Source: Porphyromonas somerae DSM 23386 | Lineage (GTDB): Bacteria > Bacteroidota > Bacteroidia > Bacteroidales > Porphyromonadaceae | Assembly: GCF_000372405.1 (NCBI RefSeq) | Contig: NZ_AQVC01000010.1 | Coordinates: 1-63,892, forward strand | DNA: 63,892 bases | Direction: 5' to 3' | The notes under the pieces: model-generated | Told to the model about the DNA's origin: nothing | The model's database searches: none | The model's input: the letters and a program-made list of their open reading frames with translations, nothing else | Position numbers and translations under genes: made by a program | Part shown: piece by piece, positions 26,988-35,622 of the stretch | How positions within the stretch are numbered: position 1 is the stretch's first letter | Layout of the letters: the number at the start of each line of letters is the position of its first letter

Positions 26988-28142
26988 TTACTTCAGATAG
27001 GCCTCAGCAAGTGAAACCCAATAATTGGCTCCGATAGGGAAAATATCTTGATCCAAGATATACTTGGGGTGGTGCACCATTGGGGTATCTCCATTGCCAA
27101 TCATCAAGTAGGTACCTGGCTTCTTCTGGAGCATAAAGGCAAAATCCTCGCTACTCATAAAGGAGGCAGCTGGATTGACCACATTTTCCGCTCCATAAGT
27201 ATCTATCGCCACCTGAGTGGCAAAGGCAGTCTCCTCGGGAGTATTGACGAGTACAGCCCCAGGCTGGCCCTCCCTAATCTCGTAGGTACAGCCATAACAC
27301 TCTGCTTGGGCTTTGGTGATTTCACGGATACGACGTAGCACCAACTCCCGATCCTCGGCAATCATATTGCGCACCGATAGACGTAGGATGGCACTATTGG
27401 CAATCACATTGCCAGCATTTCCAGCGATAAAGGCTCCGATGGTGACGACGGCATTGTGCCAAGGACTGAGGTTGCGTGAGACAATTGTCTGGAGTGCCAT
27501 CACAAGTGAAGCCCCTGCTACCACGGGATCAATACTCAATTCTGGCATAGAGCCGTGCGACCCCTTGCCCACCAATTCTATCTCCCAATTATCCACAGCC
27601 GACATAGTGGCACCCTCACGGAAGTAGAGTTTGCCCTTTTCAAGTCCAGGAATATTGTGCATAGCGTAGACGGCATCTACTGGGTACTTTTCGAATAACC
27701 CATCCGCAATCATGCCAGGACTACCTTGCATGGTCTCTTCAGCTGGCTGGAAGATAAGTGTCAGGGTGCCATTAAAATTCTTGGTCTCCATAAGATACTT
27801 AGCTGCCCCTAGCAACATGGCGGTATGGCCATCGTGTCCACAGAGGTGTGACTTGCCCTCAATAACGCTTCGATAGGAAAGCTCATTAACCTCTTCTATG
27901 GGAAGTGCATCAAACTCAGCCCTGATACCAAGGTTCTTGGCACCATTTCCCACTTTGAGGGTAGCGACCAACCCCGTTGTGCCGATGCCCTCTTCTACCT
28001 CATAGCCCATTGCACGAAGCTCTGATGCGATGTATTTGGCGGAGTTAACCTCTTCGAGTGCTACCTCGGGGTGCTTGTGCAAATGCTCTTGCCACTCCCT
28101 CATCTTTGGTGCGAGGGCTTCTATCTCTTTTCTAACTTTCAT
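26988..28142 (-). CDS. M20-family amidohydrolase/aminoacylase
   Basis: Metal-dependent hydrolase of the M20D group (hippurate hydrolase, aminoacylase, IAA-amino acid hydrolase type) that splits N-acyl amino acids or related amides. 384 residues. Metal-binding motifs are visible: HLCGHDGHTAML, PAEETMQGSPGM, the AMHNIPGL histidine and a final FAFMLQKKPG / MVHHP region. A dimerisation domain is inserted in the middle (about 180-290). No signal peptide, so probably cytoplasmic. It follows the DHA2 exporter gene by 25 bp, so the two are likely co-transcribed; the true substrate is unknown. Confidence 0.9.
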   Translation of the reverse strand: MKVRKEIEALAPKMREWQEHLHKHPEVALEEVNSAKYIASELRAMGYEVEEGIGTTGLVATLKVGNGAKNLGIRAEFDALPIEEVNELSYRSVIEGKSHLCGHDGHTAMLLGAAKYLMETKNFNGTLTLIFQPAEETMQGSPGMIADGLFEKYPVDAVYAMHNIPGLEKGKLYFREGATMSAVDNWEIELVGKGSHGSMPELSIDPVVAGASLVMALQTIVSRNLSPWHNAVVTIGAFIAGNAGNVIANSAILRLSVRNMIAEDRELVLRRIREITKAQAECYGCTYEIREGQPGAVLVNTPEETAFATQVAIDTYGAENVVNPAASFMSSEDFAFMLQKKPGTYLMIGNGDTPMVHHPKYILDQDIFPIGANYWVSLAEAYLK

Positions 28143-28167
28143 ATACTTTATTCAAAATGAATAGGGG

Positions 28168-29637
28168 TTACTTTTTACTTTGTTTGGGAACGGTGATGGA
28201 GATTACCAAAATCGCAAGCAGCACCATACAGATATTGTAGGCCATAGCTATCATTGCAGACTGTCTAAAGACGAGGTTGGACTGTTCACCGATGAATATT
28301 TGATTGAAAAAACTATTTTCAGGTGCCAGTTGTTGTCCACTCCCAGAGAGCAAACCGTAGTAAATGGCACTAGAAACTGCAATACCAAAGGCGGAACCAA
28401 GTGATGAAGCCATCTTGTAAATACCTGACCCAGCTGCAGATTCCTTTGGAGGAAGGGTGGAGAGGGCAGCGTCGGTAGAAGGGGTGGCATAGCAAGCTAG
28501 GCCAAGTCCGAAGAGTGCGTACCCGACTCCCATCAAGATAAGATAGGTTTCTCGCATCACGTTGGTAGGCAACATCACTAGGAAAGCGAGCATAACGATA
28601 AAGCTTCCTAGTAGCATCGGTCTCCGTGGTCCGTACTTCTGCAACAGGCGCTCTCCAATCCGAATAAAAGCAATGATCACCACGCCATAACCAATAGATA
28701 GGAAGCCAATGACACTGCCATCGTAATCGGTCGCGGCAGACATTAGTGCAGGGATAACGACTAGTGCGCCGGCAGTGCTATTGAGAATAAAATTGGAGAT
28801 GGTGGCTCCTGTAAAGGTTTTATTCTGAAAGAGCCGAATATTGACGAAAGGTAGCTCCACTCCTGATTCGATACTTACGAATAGGATAAGTCCTATAATT
28901 GCCACTGCCGTTAAGACCATAGTAATAGGGTTGTTCCATCCCCAACTGCTACCATAGTTGATCACTATCATCAAGCAGATGACGGAGATCATAAAGATGA
29001 CCATCCCCTTGAAGTCAAACGTTACATCTTTGGCACCCTCCACATAGTTGCGAGGAATCTCTCGCACCAGTAAAAGTCCGATAAAGGCGGTTACAGCTGC
29101 CAAGACAAAAATAGAGCGCCAGCCCAAAAAGGAGGTCATATTGGTACCGACGAAAGTGGCGAAGCTTGTGCCACCCCAAGTGCCCATACTCCAAAGACTG
29201 ATGGCTCTTTGACGCTCTTTTTCCTCCCAAAACTGAGCAATTATCGCCAGTGAAGCAGGCATGATACAGGCTGCTGACACCCCTTGCAGGGTACGACCCG
29301 TCAGCATAAATGGGAGGGTCCAAATACTACTAGCAGGGGTAGTAGCAATAAGAATACCTCCTACAATGGCAGCATAAAAGCCCCAACGCAATGTCTTAGC
29401 ACGTCCGTAGCGATCGGCAATATTACCAAACATCACAACGGTCACACCCGAGACAAGGGAGGTAATCGTTACGGCAAGCCCTAAGGCACCTCTATCAATC
29501 TGAAGATCTTTTTGCACAACATCTTGAATACTCAGCATGGTCATGCCAAATAACCAAAATGAAAGCAGACCTAATATAATACCGATAAGTACCTTATCAT
29601 TTCCACGATAAGTAGTTGATGTACTAGATTCTGTCAT
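28168..29637 (-). CDS. Major facilitator superfamily exporter, DHA2 type
   Basis: Inner-membrane proton-driven exporter. 489 residues with about 14 transmembrane segments, which is the DHA2 (14-TMS) drug:H+ antiporter type. Loop motif A is seen between TM2 and TM3 as GNIADRYGRAKTLR, and motif C-like sequence lies in TM5. The substrate cannot be told. In one transcription unit with the M20 hydrolase downstream, so a shared role in handling an amino acid conjugate is possible. The upstream 228 bp (29638-29865) is AT-rich and shows no clear -7 box. Confidence 0.9.
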   Translation of the reverse strand: MTESSTSTTYRGNDKVLIGIILGLLSFWLFGMTMLSIQDVVQKDLQIDRGALGLAVTITSLVSGVTVVMFGNIADRYGRAKTLRWGFYAAIVGGILIATTPASSIWTLPFMLTGRTLQGVSAACIMPASLAIIAQFWEEKERQRAISLWSMGTWGGTSFATFVGTNMTSFLGWRSIFVLAAVTAFIGLLLVREIPRNYVEGAKDVTFDFKGMVIFMISVICLMIVINYGSSWGWNNPITMVLTAVAIIGLILFVSIESGVELPFVNIRLFQNKTFTGATISNFILNSTAGALVVIPALMSAATDYDGSVIGFLSIGYGVVIIAFIRIGERLLQKYGPRRPMLLGSFIVMLAFLVMLPTNVMRETYLILMGVGYALFGLGLACYATPSTDAALSTLPPKESAAGSGIYKMASSLGSAFGIAVSSAIYYGLLSGSGQQLAPENSFFNQIFIGEQSNLVFRQSAMIAMAYNICMVLLAILVISITVPKQSKK

Positions 29638-29825
29638 AATATCTCTTGATTAAATACGTTAAATATATCCTTTGATCATACTCTATCTTAGAAATCACTT
29701 AAATCACATTGACAAGATAAGAAAATAACTATAAACAGCGAATAACTACCACCTGATTTTTCAGGTGACTGCCCTACCCTTAAAGATAAAAAACAAACTT
29801 TGAAACCACTTTTGTTCTCAAATCC

Positions 29826-29856
29826 TTTGGCTATAACGAAATAATTGTTATCTTTG
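29826..29856 (+). promoter_or_regulatory. Promoter of tRNA-Ser
   Basis: A perfect -7 box TATCTTTG (29849-29856) has TTTG (29826-29829) 19 bp upstream as -33 element. The tRNA begins 9 bp after the -7 box. Confidence 0.8.
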
Positions 29857-29865
29857 CACTCGATT

Positions 29866-29952
29866 GGAAGTGTGGGTGAGTGGCTGAAACCACCAGTTTG
29901 CTAAACTGACGTACGGGCAACCGTACCGGGGGTTCGAATCCCCCCGCTTCCG
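29866..29952 (+). tRNA. tRNA-Ser (anticodon GCT)
   Basis: An 87-nt cloverleaf. The acceptor stem is GGAAGTG/CGCTTCC with one wobble pair. The anticodon stem-loop CCAGT-TTGCTAA-ACTGA has anticodon GCT, and there is a long variable arm GTACGGGCAACCGTAC, as in type II tRNAs. The T-arm is GGGGGTTCGAATCCCCC and the discriminator is G. CCA is not encoded. An integrase gene lies 355 bp downstream, so the 3' end is the probable attachment site of the conjugative element. Confidence 0.97.
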
Positions 29953-30008
29953 CAAGAGGTCTTATTTAGAGTTTCAACAAGGTATTCAAATAAGGCTTCA
30001 AATCAAGG

Positions 30009-30045
30009 AAAAGTCGTTGTAGAACAAGCTTCTACAGCGACTTTT
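30009..30045 (+). terminator. Terminator after tRNA-Ser
   Basis: AAAAGTCGTTGTAG (30009-30022) pairs with CTACAGCGACTTTT (30032-30045) apart from one wobble, with a 9-nt loop. Being symmetrical with A and T runs, it may work in both directions. It lies 57 bp after the tRNA, already inside the element if the integration site is the tRNA end. Confidence 0.7.
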
Positions 30046-30112
30046 CTCGTATACACTGACTACCGATGAATACCTATAGGTGGTGTTAGGTATTCGCCAA
30101 AAGGTCATTTTC

Positions 30113-30293
30113 TGCTACATTTTCTGCTACACTAATTTTGGACAACCGAAAAATGTAGCAGTGACTACTAAATGACCACTAAATTGACCACTGTAAGTCG
30201 CTTGTTTTCAGAAAGATATTTACGAACTTTGTGGCAGTTATGCTACATTAGTTTTGGCGCATTTTGCTACAGAATTAGTGTGCTTCTGCTACA
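30113..30293. repeat. Array of six TGCTACA motifs upstream of the integrase
   Basis: TGCTACA occurs at 30113, 30125, 30241, 30265 and 30287 and inverted (TGTAGCA) at 30154. Several copies extend to TGCTACACTAATTTTGG, TGCTACATTAGTTTTGG or similar. The array fills the space between the element end and the integrase start. Such clusters are typical of arm-type binding sites for integrase or excision proteins; that role is inference. No gene is seen between 29953 and 30307. Confidence 0.8.
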
Positions 30294-30307
30294 CAAAACT
30301 AAGTGAC

Positions 30308-31552
30308 ATGAGAAGACAGTTTAAGGTATCCTTCTACCTACGCTCTAACTACGAGAATAAAGAAGGGAAATCTCCAATCATGCTTAGGATCTTTCTCAAT
30401 CGAGAAATGGCAAACCTTGGCACTACAAAGCTCTTTGTAAAGAAGAGTATGTGGAATAACTCCACCAGTCGGATGAAAGGACGTACGGCTGAAGCACTAA
30501 CCCTTAACGCCTCCTTAGACTCACTTTCCACCTCTCTATATGAGATGTTTGGGAAAATGAAAGAAGAGGAGGACTTAACAGTCGAAAGACTAAAGCAAGT
30601 ATATCTTGGCAGAGACAAGGAGTTTACTACTTTACTCCCAGTCATAGATAGATATCTAGACCATGTAGCACAACAAGTGGGAAAGTCTCTCAGTAAAGAC
30701 AGCTTGCAGAAATACACCGTGGTTAAGACACACTTCGTGCGATTCTTAAAATCCACCTACAACCGAGAGGATATAGGTCTCTTAGAGTTTACACCCTCAG
30801 TGGTTATGGACTTTGAACTCTACCTTAAGACAAAAGCTAATTTAGCTCATAACACGGCACAGAAGAAGCTCAAACTTCTTAAGACAATGACAATATTCGC
30901 ACAAAAGAGGGGCATAATCATGCATGACCCTTTCCTTGACATCAAATTCCACACGAAACCTGTTGACAGAGGGTTTTTAACGGAAGATGAGGTATCCCTT
31001 ATTGTTGCCAAAGATTTAACAAGACTGCCACGGTTGGAGCTTGTAAGAGATATATTCATATTCTCTTGCTTTACTGGTTTGGCTTACATTGATGTACGCA
31101 ACCTAACGCCCGAGGATATAGTAGTTATGGATGACAAAGAATGGGTTATGTCAAAAAGGAAAAAGACTAACATTGCATTTAATGTCCTACTCCTTGATCT
31201 TCCCAAAGCCATTATTTCTAAGTACAACCATGATACATATAGAGATGGCAAGCTCTTCCCTATCCTTAGCAATCAGAAGATGAATTCGTATTTGAAGGAG
31301 ATTGCAGACATTTGTGGTATCAGCAAGAACTTGACCTTTCACTTAGCTCGACATACCTTTGCTACTCTCTGTCTCAGTAAAGGCGTTCCTATGGAAAGTG
31401 TCTCTAAAATGCTGGGGCATACCAATATCCGAACAACGCAAATCTATGCCCGTATCACCAATAAGAAGATTGAACATGACATGGAGCAGTTTGCTGACAA
31501 GCTAGGCAAGTTCAATACGGCAATGGGTATCGGAGAGAATAGCTGGCAATAA
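30308..31552 (+). CDS. int: Tyrosine recombinase (ICE integrase)
   Basis: Integrates and excises the element. About 414 residues from the ATG at 30308; the frame is open earlier, but homologues begin at MRRQFKVSFYLR. An arm-binding domain (1-100) is followed by a SAM-like core-binding domain (about 120-215) and the catalytic domain. The catalytic residues HLARHTFATL, LGHTNIRTTQIYARI (His and nucleophile Tyr) are present. The usual first Arg of TGLR is missing (FTGLAYIDVRNL), as known for IntDOT-type recombinases. Located next to tRNA-Ser, with the motif array in front. Confidence 0.95.
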   Translation: MRRQFKVSFYLRSNYENKEGKSPIMLRIFLNREMANLGTTKLFVKKSMWNNSTSRMKGRTAEALTLNASLDSLSTSLYEMFGKMKEEEDLTVERLKQVYLGRDKEFTTLLPVIDRYLDHVAQQVGKSLSKDSLQKYTVVKTHFVRFLKSTYNREDIGLLEFTPSVVMDFELYLKTKANLAHNTAQKKLKLLKTMTIFAQKRGIIMHDPFLDIKFHTKPVDRGFLTEDEVSLIVAKDLTRLPRLELVRDIFIFSCFTGLAYIDVRNLTPEDIVVMDDKEWVMSKRKKTNIAFNVLLLDLPKAIISKYNHDTYRDGKLFPILSNQKMNSYLKEIADICGISKNLTFHLARHTFATLCLSKGVPMESVSKMLGHTNIRTTQIYARITNKKIEHDMEQFADKLGKFNTAMGIGENSWQ

Positions 31553-31579
31553 GTGCAACCATTAAAACCAAATAAGAAG

Positions 31580-32053
31580 ATGAAGACAACGAATAAGAAA
31601 GAACTATCCTACTTCCGCTTAAAGCTAGAGAGCTACCTTAGTGAGCATTTCCCTGAAAAGGTGGAAGACAAACCATTTATCAAGGCACGAGCTGATGAAG
31701 CTCTTACTACCTACTGTGATGCTGTGGAAGAAGGATTCTCGTATCCCGAAGCAGAGAGTATGGCTAGTGAAGTGCTGTATCGTGACCTGCATTTCTCCAA
31801 ATACGACACGCTTGTGTCTGTCTTGGAGAATGAATTTGAAAAGGAGCTCCCCTCCCCACTCCCCGAACGGCTCTCTCAGATACTTCTCGGGAACAAGGCG
31901 ATACAGAACCTATTTGACAAGTATAACCTTACGGATGAATTTGTTGCAACACCTGAGTATGACACGCTCTACACAGAACTGACAGGAACAGTTGTACTTC
32001 TTATCGAAGCTAATCAACTTCTCGCGATAGGCGATGTGAGTGCATTAGAGTAG
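31580..32053 (+). CDS. DUF1896 family protein
   Basis: Cytoplasmic protein of about 157 residues of unknown function, a family common in conjugative elements of Bacteroidota. It begins MKTTNKKELSYFRLKLESYL, followed by EHFPEKVEDKPFIKARADEA and LYRDLHFSKYDTL, which match what I know of this family. Mostly helical and acidic. The ATG at 31580 is used; a GTG at 31553 is less likely. It starts 27 bp after the integrase stop, so the two are probably co-transcribed. Confidence 0.82.
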   Translation: MKTTNKKELSYFRLKLESYLSEHFPEKVEDKPFIKARADEALTTYCDAVEEGFSYPEAESMASEVLYRDLHFSKYDTLVSVLENEFEKELPSPLPERLSQILLGNKAIQNLFDKYNLTDEFVATPEYDTLYTELTGTVVLLIEANQLLAIGDVSALE

Positions 32054-32083
32054 ACAATGTAGATTATCCCTATCTCGTGCGCC

Positions 32084-32195
32084 TTTTGAGCTTCAAGAGC
32101 CAAGATAGTCTCTCTGCTCCATACGTCAAGAGCATAGTCTATCTCTTGTCTTTATGTCGCATAGTCTCTTGGCTCTGCTCTTGAAAACTCTAAAA
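32084..32195. repeat. Long imperfect inverted repeat
   Basis: TTTTGAGCTTCAAGAGCCAA (from 32084) recurs in inverted form near 32168-32195 (TTGGCTCTGCTCTTGAAAAC). The interior has further CTCTTG / CAAGAG and AGTCT / AGACT pairings. It fills the gap between the DUF1896 gene and the next small gene, and could be a terminator or a structured leader. Confidence 0.55.
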
Positions 32196-32205
32196 GACTC
32201 CGAAT

Positions 32206-32553
32206 ATGAATAGATCTCTCATGAACAAAGACCTGCACAGTCCAGCCTTCATACGGGCAAGTGTTCCTGCAGATAAAGAGGAACCACTACAAGTTGCGTC
32301 CAAAACTACTCCGAGCAACGAGATCAAATGGTCTCGCATCTTCCGACTTACCTTACTTATGGGTATCCTATCGGGTGGAGTGTACTTACTCTCTAAGTTA
32401 GTCACAGCACAGGTCGTAACAGCTCTATTGATACTGATTGGTTTTGTGGTACTACGATTTATCGTTCGTACCGTTCTACAAATCACATTTACGCTTTTAC
32501 GCTACCTCTTTTGGATTGTTGTACTAGCCGTAATACTGCTTTGCGTGCTATGA
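32206..32553 (+). CDS. Small membrane protein of the ICE, function unknown
   Basis: 115 residues. A hydrophilic N-terminus of about 45 residues is followed by two hydrophobic segments (about 48-68, LTLLMGILSGGVYLLSKLVT, and about 72-112, with LLILIGFVVL and LFWIVVLAVILLCVL). I do not recognise a named family. Similar small membrane proteins are common near the integrase end of Bacteroides-type elements. An inner-membrane location is likely. A strong terminator follows 40 bp downstream. Confidence 0.65.
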   Translation: MNRSLMNKDLHSPAFIRASVPADKEEPLQVASKTTPSNEIKWSRIFRLTLLMGILSGGVYLLSKLVTAQVVTALLILIGFVVLRFIVRTVLQITFTLLRYLFWIVVLAVILLCVL

Positions 32554-32589
32554 TATAGCACCTCTCTCACTTCAGAGAAACAACTCTTT

Positions 32590-32627
32590 GGGTGACTGGC
32601 TCTCTTGCGAGGCTGGTCACCCTTTTT
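32590..32627 (+). terminator. Intrinsic terminator
   Basis: GGGTGACTGGC (32590-32600) pairs with GCTGGTCACCC (32612-32622) over 11 bp with two G-T pairs, followed by five T. It ends the integrase-side transcript. Confidence 0.85.
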
Positions 32628-32717
32628 GCTTCTTCTGTTTAGGCATTGCACTTCTGCTTTTCAGTCATAGCTCCCCAGTTATGCAGGGGTCAAATCGGAC
32701 GCTGATTCTTTTTCATC

Positions 32718-32854
32718 GCAAAGGTAGTACGGGGCTTAAAGACTTTCCCAAGGTCAGGCCATTCGGTTTGTCTGGAAAATCTCCACACCTATGCTATTTG
32801 CTTCGGGTAGTATTTCCCGCCAAAACCATGTGTAAGTCTCGCCCCGCTACCTTG
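32718..32854. other. Structured non-coding region with minus-strand promoter
   Basis: This stretch holds no gene. GCAAAGGTAGTACGGGGC (from 32718) has an inverted partner GCCCCGCTACCTTG at about 32841-32854, with extra pairing AAGACTT/AAGTCT. CAAAGGTA at 32719-32726 is a perfect -7 box (TACCTTTG) on the minus strand, so an antisense or small RNA could start here and read toward 32620. The flanking bases 32628-32917 otherwise show nothing coding. Confidence 0.5.
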
Positions 32855-32917
32855 TTTTTGCTTGAAAAAAGGAATCAGCATACTCCGATCTTTGAACGCA
32901 TAAAAAAAAGGTCTCTT

Positions 32918-33349
32918 ATGAATAAGCAGAAAGTAAACATGACATCATCAACGAAAGAAAAAGGATATAGCTCCTCCTCTCATTACCGCATAAGTTCTGA
33001 GTTTGAACAAAGTGAGCAGGCGTTGGCTACCAAGTTCGTCCATTGGGACGTACCCCCATTGGAAAGCCTTTGTGACAGCTCTGTATATCTCCTGAGAGCA
33101 AAGCTTAATCGTGGCGAGCGAATGAGCCATGAGGATAAGGATTGGCTCTGTGAAGCGGTGAATAACAATACCTACTTCCGCTCTGCCGTACCGCTACAAG
33201 GATGGCGATTTGACTTCATCGATGTATTGAAGAAGTACCTCGTCAATCAATATGGACAGTGGGCAGAGTACTATGCTCCCGACCGCACCAGCCTACTCAA
33301 CTACCTCTATGGACCTATCAACCAAATCGTAGAGATACCCAAGCAGTAA
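32918..33349 (+). CDS. Hypothetical protein of the ICE
   Basis: About 143 residues from the ATG at 32918; the frame is open further upstream, through non-coding DNA, so the longer version is rejected. A start at 32939 (MTSSTKEKG) is also possible. The protein has a Ser-rich N-terminus and a conserved-looking core with LNRGERMSHEDKDWLCEAV, FRSAVPLQGWRFDF and a C-terminal QYGQWAEYYAPDRTSL. No membrane segment. I do not know its function. It is followed after 22 bp by pcfK, so it may belong to the same operon. Confidence 0.75.
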   Translation: MNKQKVNMTSSTKEKGYSSSSHYRISSEFEQSEQALATKFVHWDVPPLESLCDSSVYLLRAKLNRGERMSHEDKDWLCEAVNNNTYFRSAVPLQGWRFDFIDVLKKYLVNQYGQWAEYYAPDRTSLLNYLYGPINQIVEIPKQ

Positions 33350-33371
33350 CAGCACTAATAGAGATAAGACA

Positions 33372-33812
33372 ATGAAAGGAACAGAACAATTTACCCGAAC
33401 GATAGCCGAGTATCTTAATGGACGTGCGATGACAGACCCTTTGTTTGCGCCCAATCTACAGAAGCCCCATAAGAACATAGAGGAGTGCATTCTCTACATC
33501 TTGAGTGAGGTGCAAAGAAGTGGTTGTAATGGCTTTGCCGATGAGGAGATATACTCAATGGCAGTTCACTATTATGACGAAGATAATATAGAGGTGGACA
33601 AAGTATCTGGTTGCAATGTTGTGGTCAATCACGTTGTAGAGCTCTCCGAAGAAGAGAAAAAGCAAGCACGGCAGGAAGCTATCAAGCAATACCAACAAGA
33701 GGAACTTGTCAAATTGCAGAAGAGATACGAGCGACCCAAGAGAGCTGAAAGAACCGAGACAACATCTTCTACACAACCGCAACCCACACTATTTGACACC
33801 CTTGCCTTATGA
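33372..33812 (+). CDS. pcfK: PcfK-like protein
   Basis: 146 residues, resembling the PcfK-like family found beside PcfJ in conjugative elements; the name comes from Enterococcus plasmid pCF10. It begins MKGTEQFTRTIAEYL and contains KNIEECILYILSEVQRSG. The C-terminal third is a charged, probably coiled-coil stretch (ELSEEEKKQARQEAIKQYQQ) that ends in a basic tail. Cytoplasmic; role in transfer not established. Overlaps the pcfJ start by 4 bp, so the two are translationally coupled. Confidence 0.85.
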   Translation: MKGTEQFTRTIAEYLNGRAMTDPLFAPNLQKPHKNIEECILYILSEVQRSGCNGFADEEIYSMAVHYYDEDNIEVDKVSGCNVVVNHVVELSEEEKKQARQEAIKQYQQEELVKLQKRYERPKRAERTETTSSTQPQPTLFDTLAL

Positions 33813-35083
33813 AACCTAGGAACAAGTTTGAGAAAGCCGTATTGGCTCTGAGTACGAAACTATGCCCGATAACAAAAGCGCAGCATCAGTGGGCATTCCG
33901 AGAGTGCATAGACCACTTTGCCTTCCGCTTACCTAAAGGTCGTACGACTTGTATGGATTGTGGTTATAGTTGGACTTTAGAGCAACCTATAGATACTTGC
34001 ACTTGCCCTCAATGTAGGGCAAGGCTGCAAGTCAAGACAACAAGAATGCGGAAGCTACAACAGAAGCAGTACTTCACGCTACTAACCACTTGTGGAGAGT
34101 ATCAAGTGTTGCGAATGTTTCTCCTTGTTGTAGGTATGGAGAAAGGTTGCAGAGCACAGAGCTCTGTCATTGAGATTGGGCATTATTGGTGGAACGATGC
34201 AGGGAGACAAGCATTAGTAGCCATACAGCGTACTTTTGGACATTACATTGATAGCTTTTCTTTTTGCTCCCCGATGGCTATCCGTAACGATAGCGAAGCT
34301 TACCGATATGTAGCCTCTTTTCAGATATATCCTAAGCTAAAGGTCACGAATACGCTTTATAGAAATGGCTTCAATCGAGAGTTTCACGGCATAGCTCCTA
34401 CTCGACTCATCTCAGCTTTACTTACTGATAGTCGTGCAGAAACAATGATGAAAGCAGGACGATATAAGGATTTAAGATACCTCCTATCAAGGGGCAAAGG
34501 GCTTGACAACTATTGGAGCTCATACAAGTTGACACTTCGTCACCACTACATAATAAGCGACATTGCCTTGTGGTGTGACTATGTAGATATGCTCAAACGA
34601 TTGGGTAAGGACATCCACAACCCGAAATACATCTGCCCCTCCGACCTCAGAGGAGAGCATAACAAACGAGAAGTGGAGCTTCGCAGACAGCGTGAGCGGG
34701 AGGCGATGGAGCGAAAACGGGAAAAGGCAATGGAAGATGAAAAGCGTTTCAAAGAACTTAAATCCAAGTTTTTCGGTATCCATTTCACGGACGGCACAAT
34801 CCAAGTCCACGTATTGGAGAGCGTGCAGGAACATTTGGAAGAAGGTGTATCAATGCACCATTGCGTATTCTCTAACGAGTACTATCTCAAAGAAGACTCG
34901 CTTATCCTATCGGCTACCATTGAAGGCAAGCGAATAGAGACTATTGAAGTATCATTACGAACTTTGGAAGTGGTGCAAAGTCGTGGAAAATGCAACAAGA
35001 ATACGGAATATCACGAGCAGATAGTAAACCTTGTGAATGCCAATCGAGGTCTTATAAGTCGAAGAATGAAAGCGACAGCATAA
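33809..35083 (+). CDS. pcfJ: PcfJ-domain protein
   Basis: 424 residues, PcfJ family. The N-terminal part has a zinc-ribbon-like set of cysteines, CMDCGYSW and CTCPQCRARL (about residues 49-78). The C-terminal PcfJ domain has a basic coiled coil (about 295-320) and the conserved EGVSMHHCVFSNEYYL and RGKCNKNTEYHE stretches. The protein is probably nucleic-acid-binding and cytoplasmic, but its role in conjugation is not established. The 4-bp overlap with pcfK (ATGA) indicates coupling. Confidence 0.88.
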   Translation: MKPRNKFEKAVLALSTKLCPITKAQHQWAFRECIDHFAFRLPKGRTTCMDCGYSWTLEQPIDTCTCPQCRARLQVKTTRMRKLQQKQYFTLLTTCGEYQVLRMFLLVVGMEKGCRAQSSVIEIGHYWWNDAGRQALVAIQRTFGHYIDSFSFCSPMAIRNDSEAYRYVASFQIYPKLKVTNTLYRNGFNREFHGIAPTRLISALLTDSRAETMMKAGRYKDLRYLLSRGKGLDNYWSSYKLTLRHHYIISDIALWCDYVDMLKRLGKDIHNPKYICPSDLRGEHNKREVELRRQREREAMERKREKAMEDEKRFKELKSKFFGIHFTDGTIQVHVLESVQEHLEEGVSMHHCVFSNEYYLKEDSLILSATIEGKRIETIEVSLRTLEVVQSRGKCNKNTEYHEQIVNLVNANRGLISRRMKATA

Positions 35084-35110
35084 AGTATGAACCATTAAAT
35101 TATTAGAAAT

Positions 35111-35365
35111 ATGAAAACTGAGATTGAAAATATTATCTACAACTTGGCAGATGAGATACCGCATATTCTCATTAGGGTTATCAACGCAATAACCCTATCT
35201 GACAACAAAGAGGAGTTAAGGTCGGCTATCAACAAAATAGCCGGAGAAACAGAACTTGACAAGTTCTTTGCATACGGCTATGGCGCACATCACTTTTGGC
35301 TTACCCACCGCAGATTATCCAATGGAGAACCAAAGGAATTCAGATTATTAAAAGTTGAATTTTAA
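35111..35365 (+). CDS. Small hypothetical protein
   Basis: 84 residues, acidic, helical at the start (MKTEIENIIYNLADEIPHIL), ending in a polar stretch with HHFWLTHRRL. No signal peptide or membrane segment. It follows pcfJ by 27 bp and is followed by another small gene only 4 bp away, so it looks like part of the same transcript. I do not recognise the family. Confidence 0.6.
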   Translation: MKTEIENIIYNLADEIPHILIRVINAITLSDNKEELRSAINKIAGETELDKFFAYGYGAHHFWLTHRRLSNGEPKEFRLLKVEF

Positions 35366-35369
35366 GATT

Positions 35370-35600
35370 ATGAAGGAGAAAGTTTATAGAGTACGGACGC
35401 AATACATATTTGAAGGAGTGTTCGAGGTTGTTGCGGAGAGCAAGGAAGAAGCACGAGAGAAAGTCCTGCAGAATTGTGGGTTGGTTATGGGTGGCAGCAT
35501 TCACAGCACTTTGCCCGATGATGAAATAAATTGGGCTCTCCCCACTCATCCCGAAGTAAGGACGGGACGGATAATCGCTCAAGACAAACAGATAGAGTAA
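35370..35600 (+). CDS. Small hypothetical protein
   Basis: 76 residues from the ATG at 35370, which has AAGATT upstream and sits 4 bp after the preceding stop. The sequence EKVYRVRTQYIFEGVFEVVA followed by ESKEEAREKVLQNCG has the beta-alpha pattern of small proteins in Bacteroidota elements. Cytoplasmic, function unknown. Two hairpins follow it. Confidence 0.6.
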   Translation: MKEKVYRVRTQYIFEGVFEVVAESKEEAREKVLQNCGLVMGGSIHSTLPDDEINWALPTHPEVRTGRIIAQDKQIE

Positions 35601-35622
35601 TGCAGCTGGCAGATTTGCCGAC

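Noticed and set aside
32588-32917. N-terminal extension of the gene at 32918
   Set aside because: It would code through a terminator and a structured intergenic region, giving a Cys/Phe-rich non-protein-like start.
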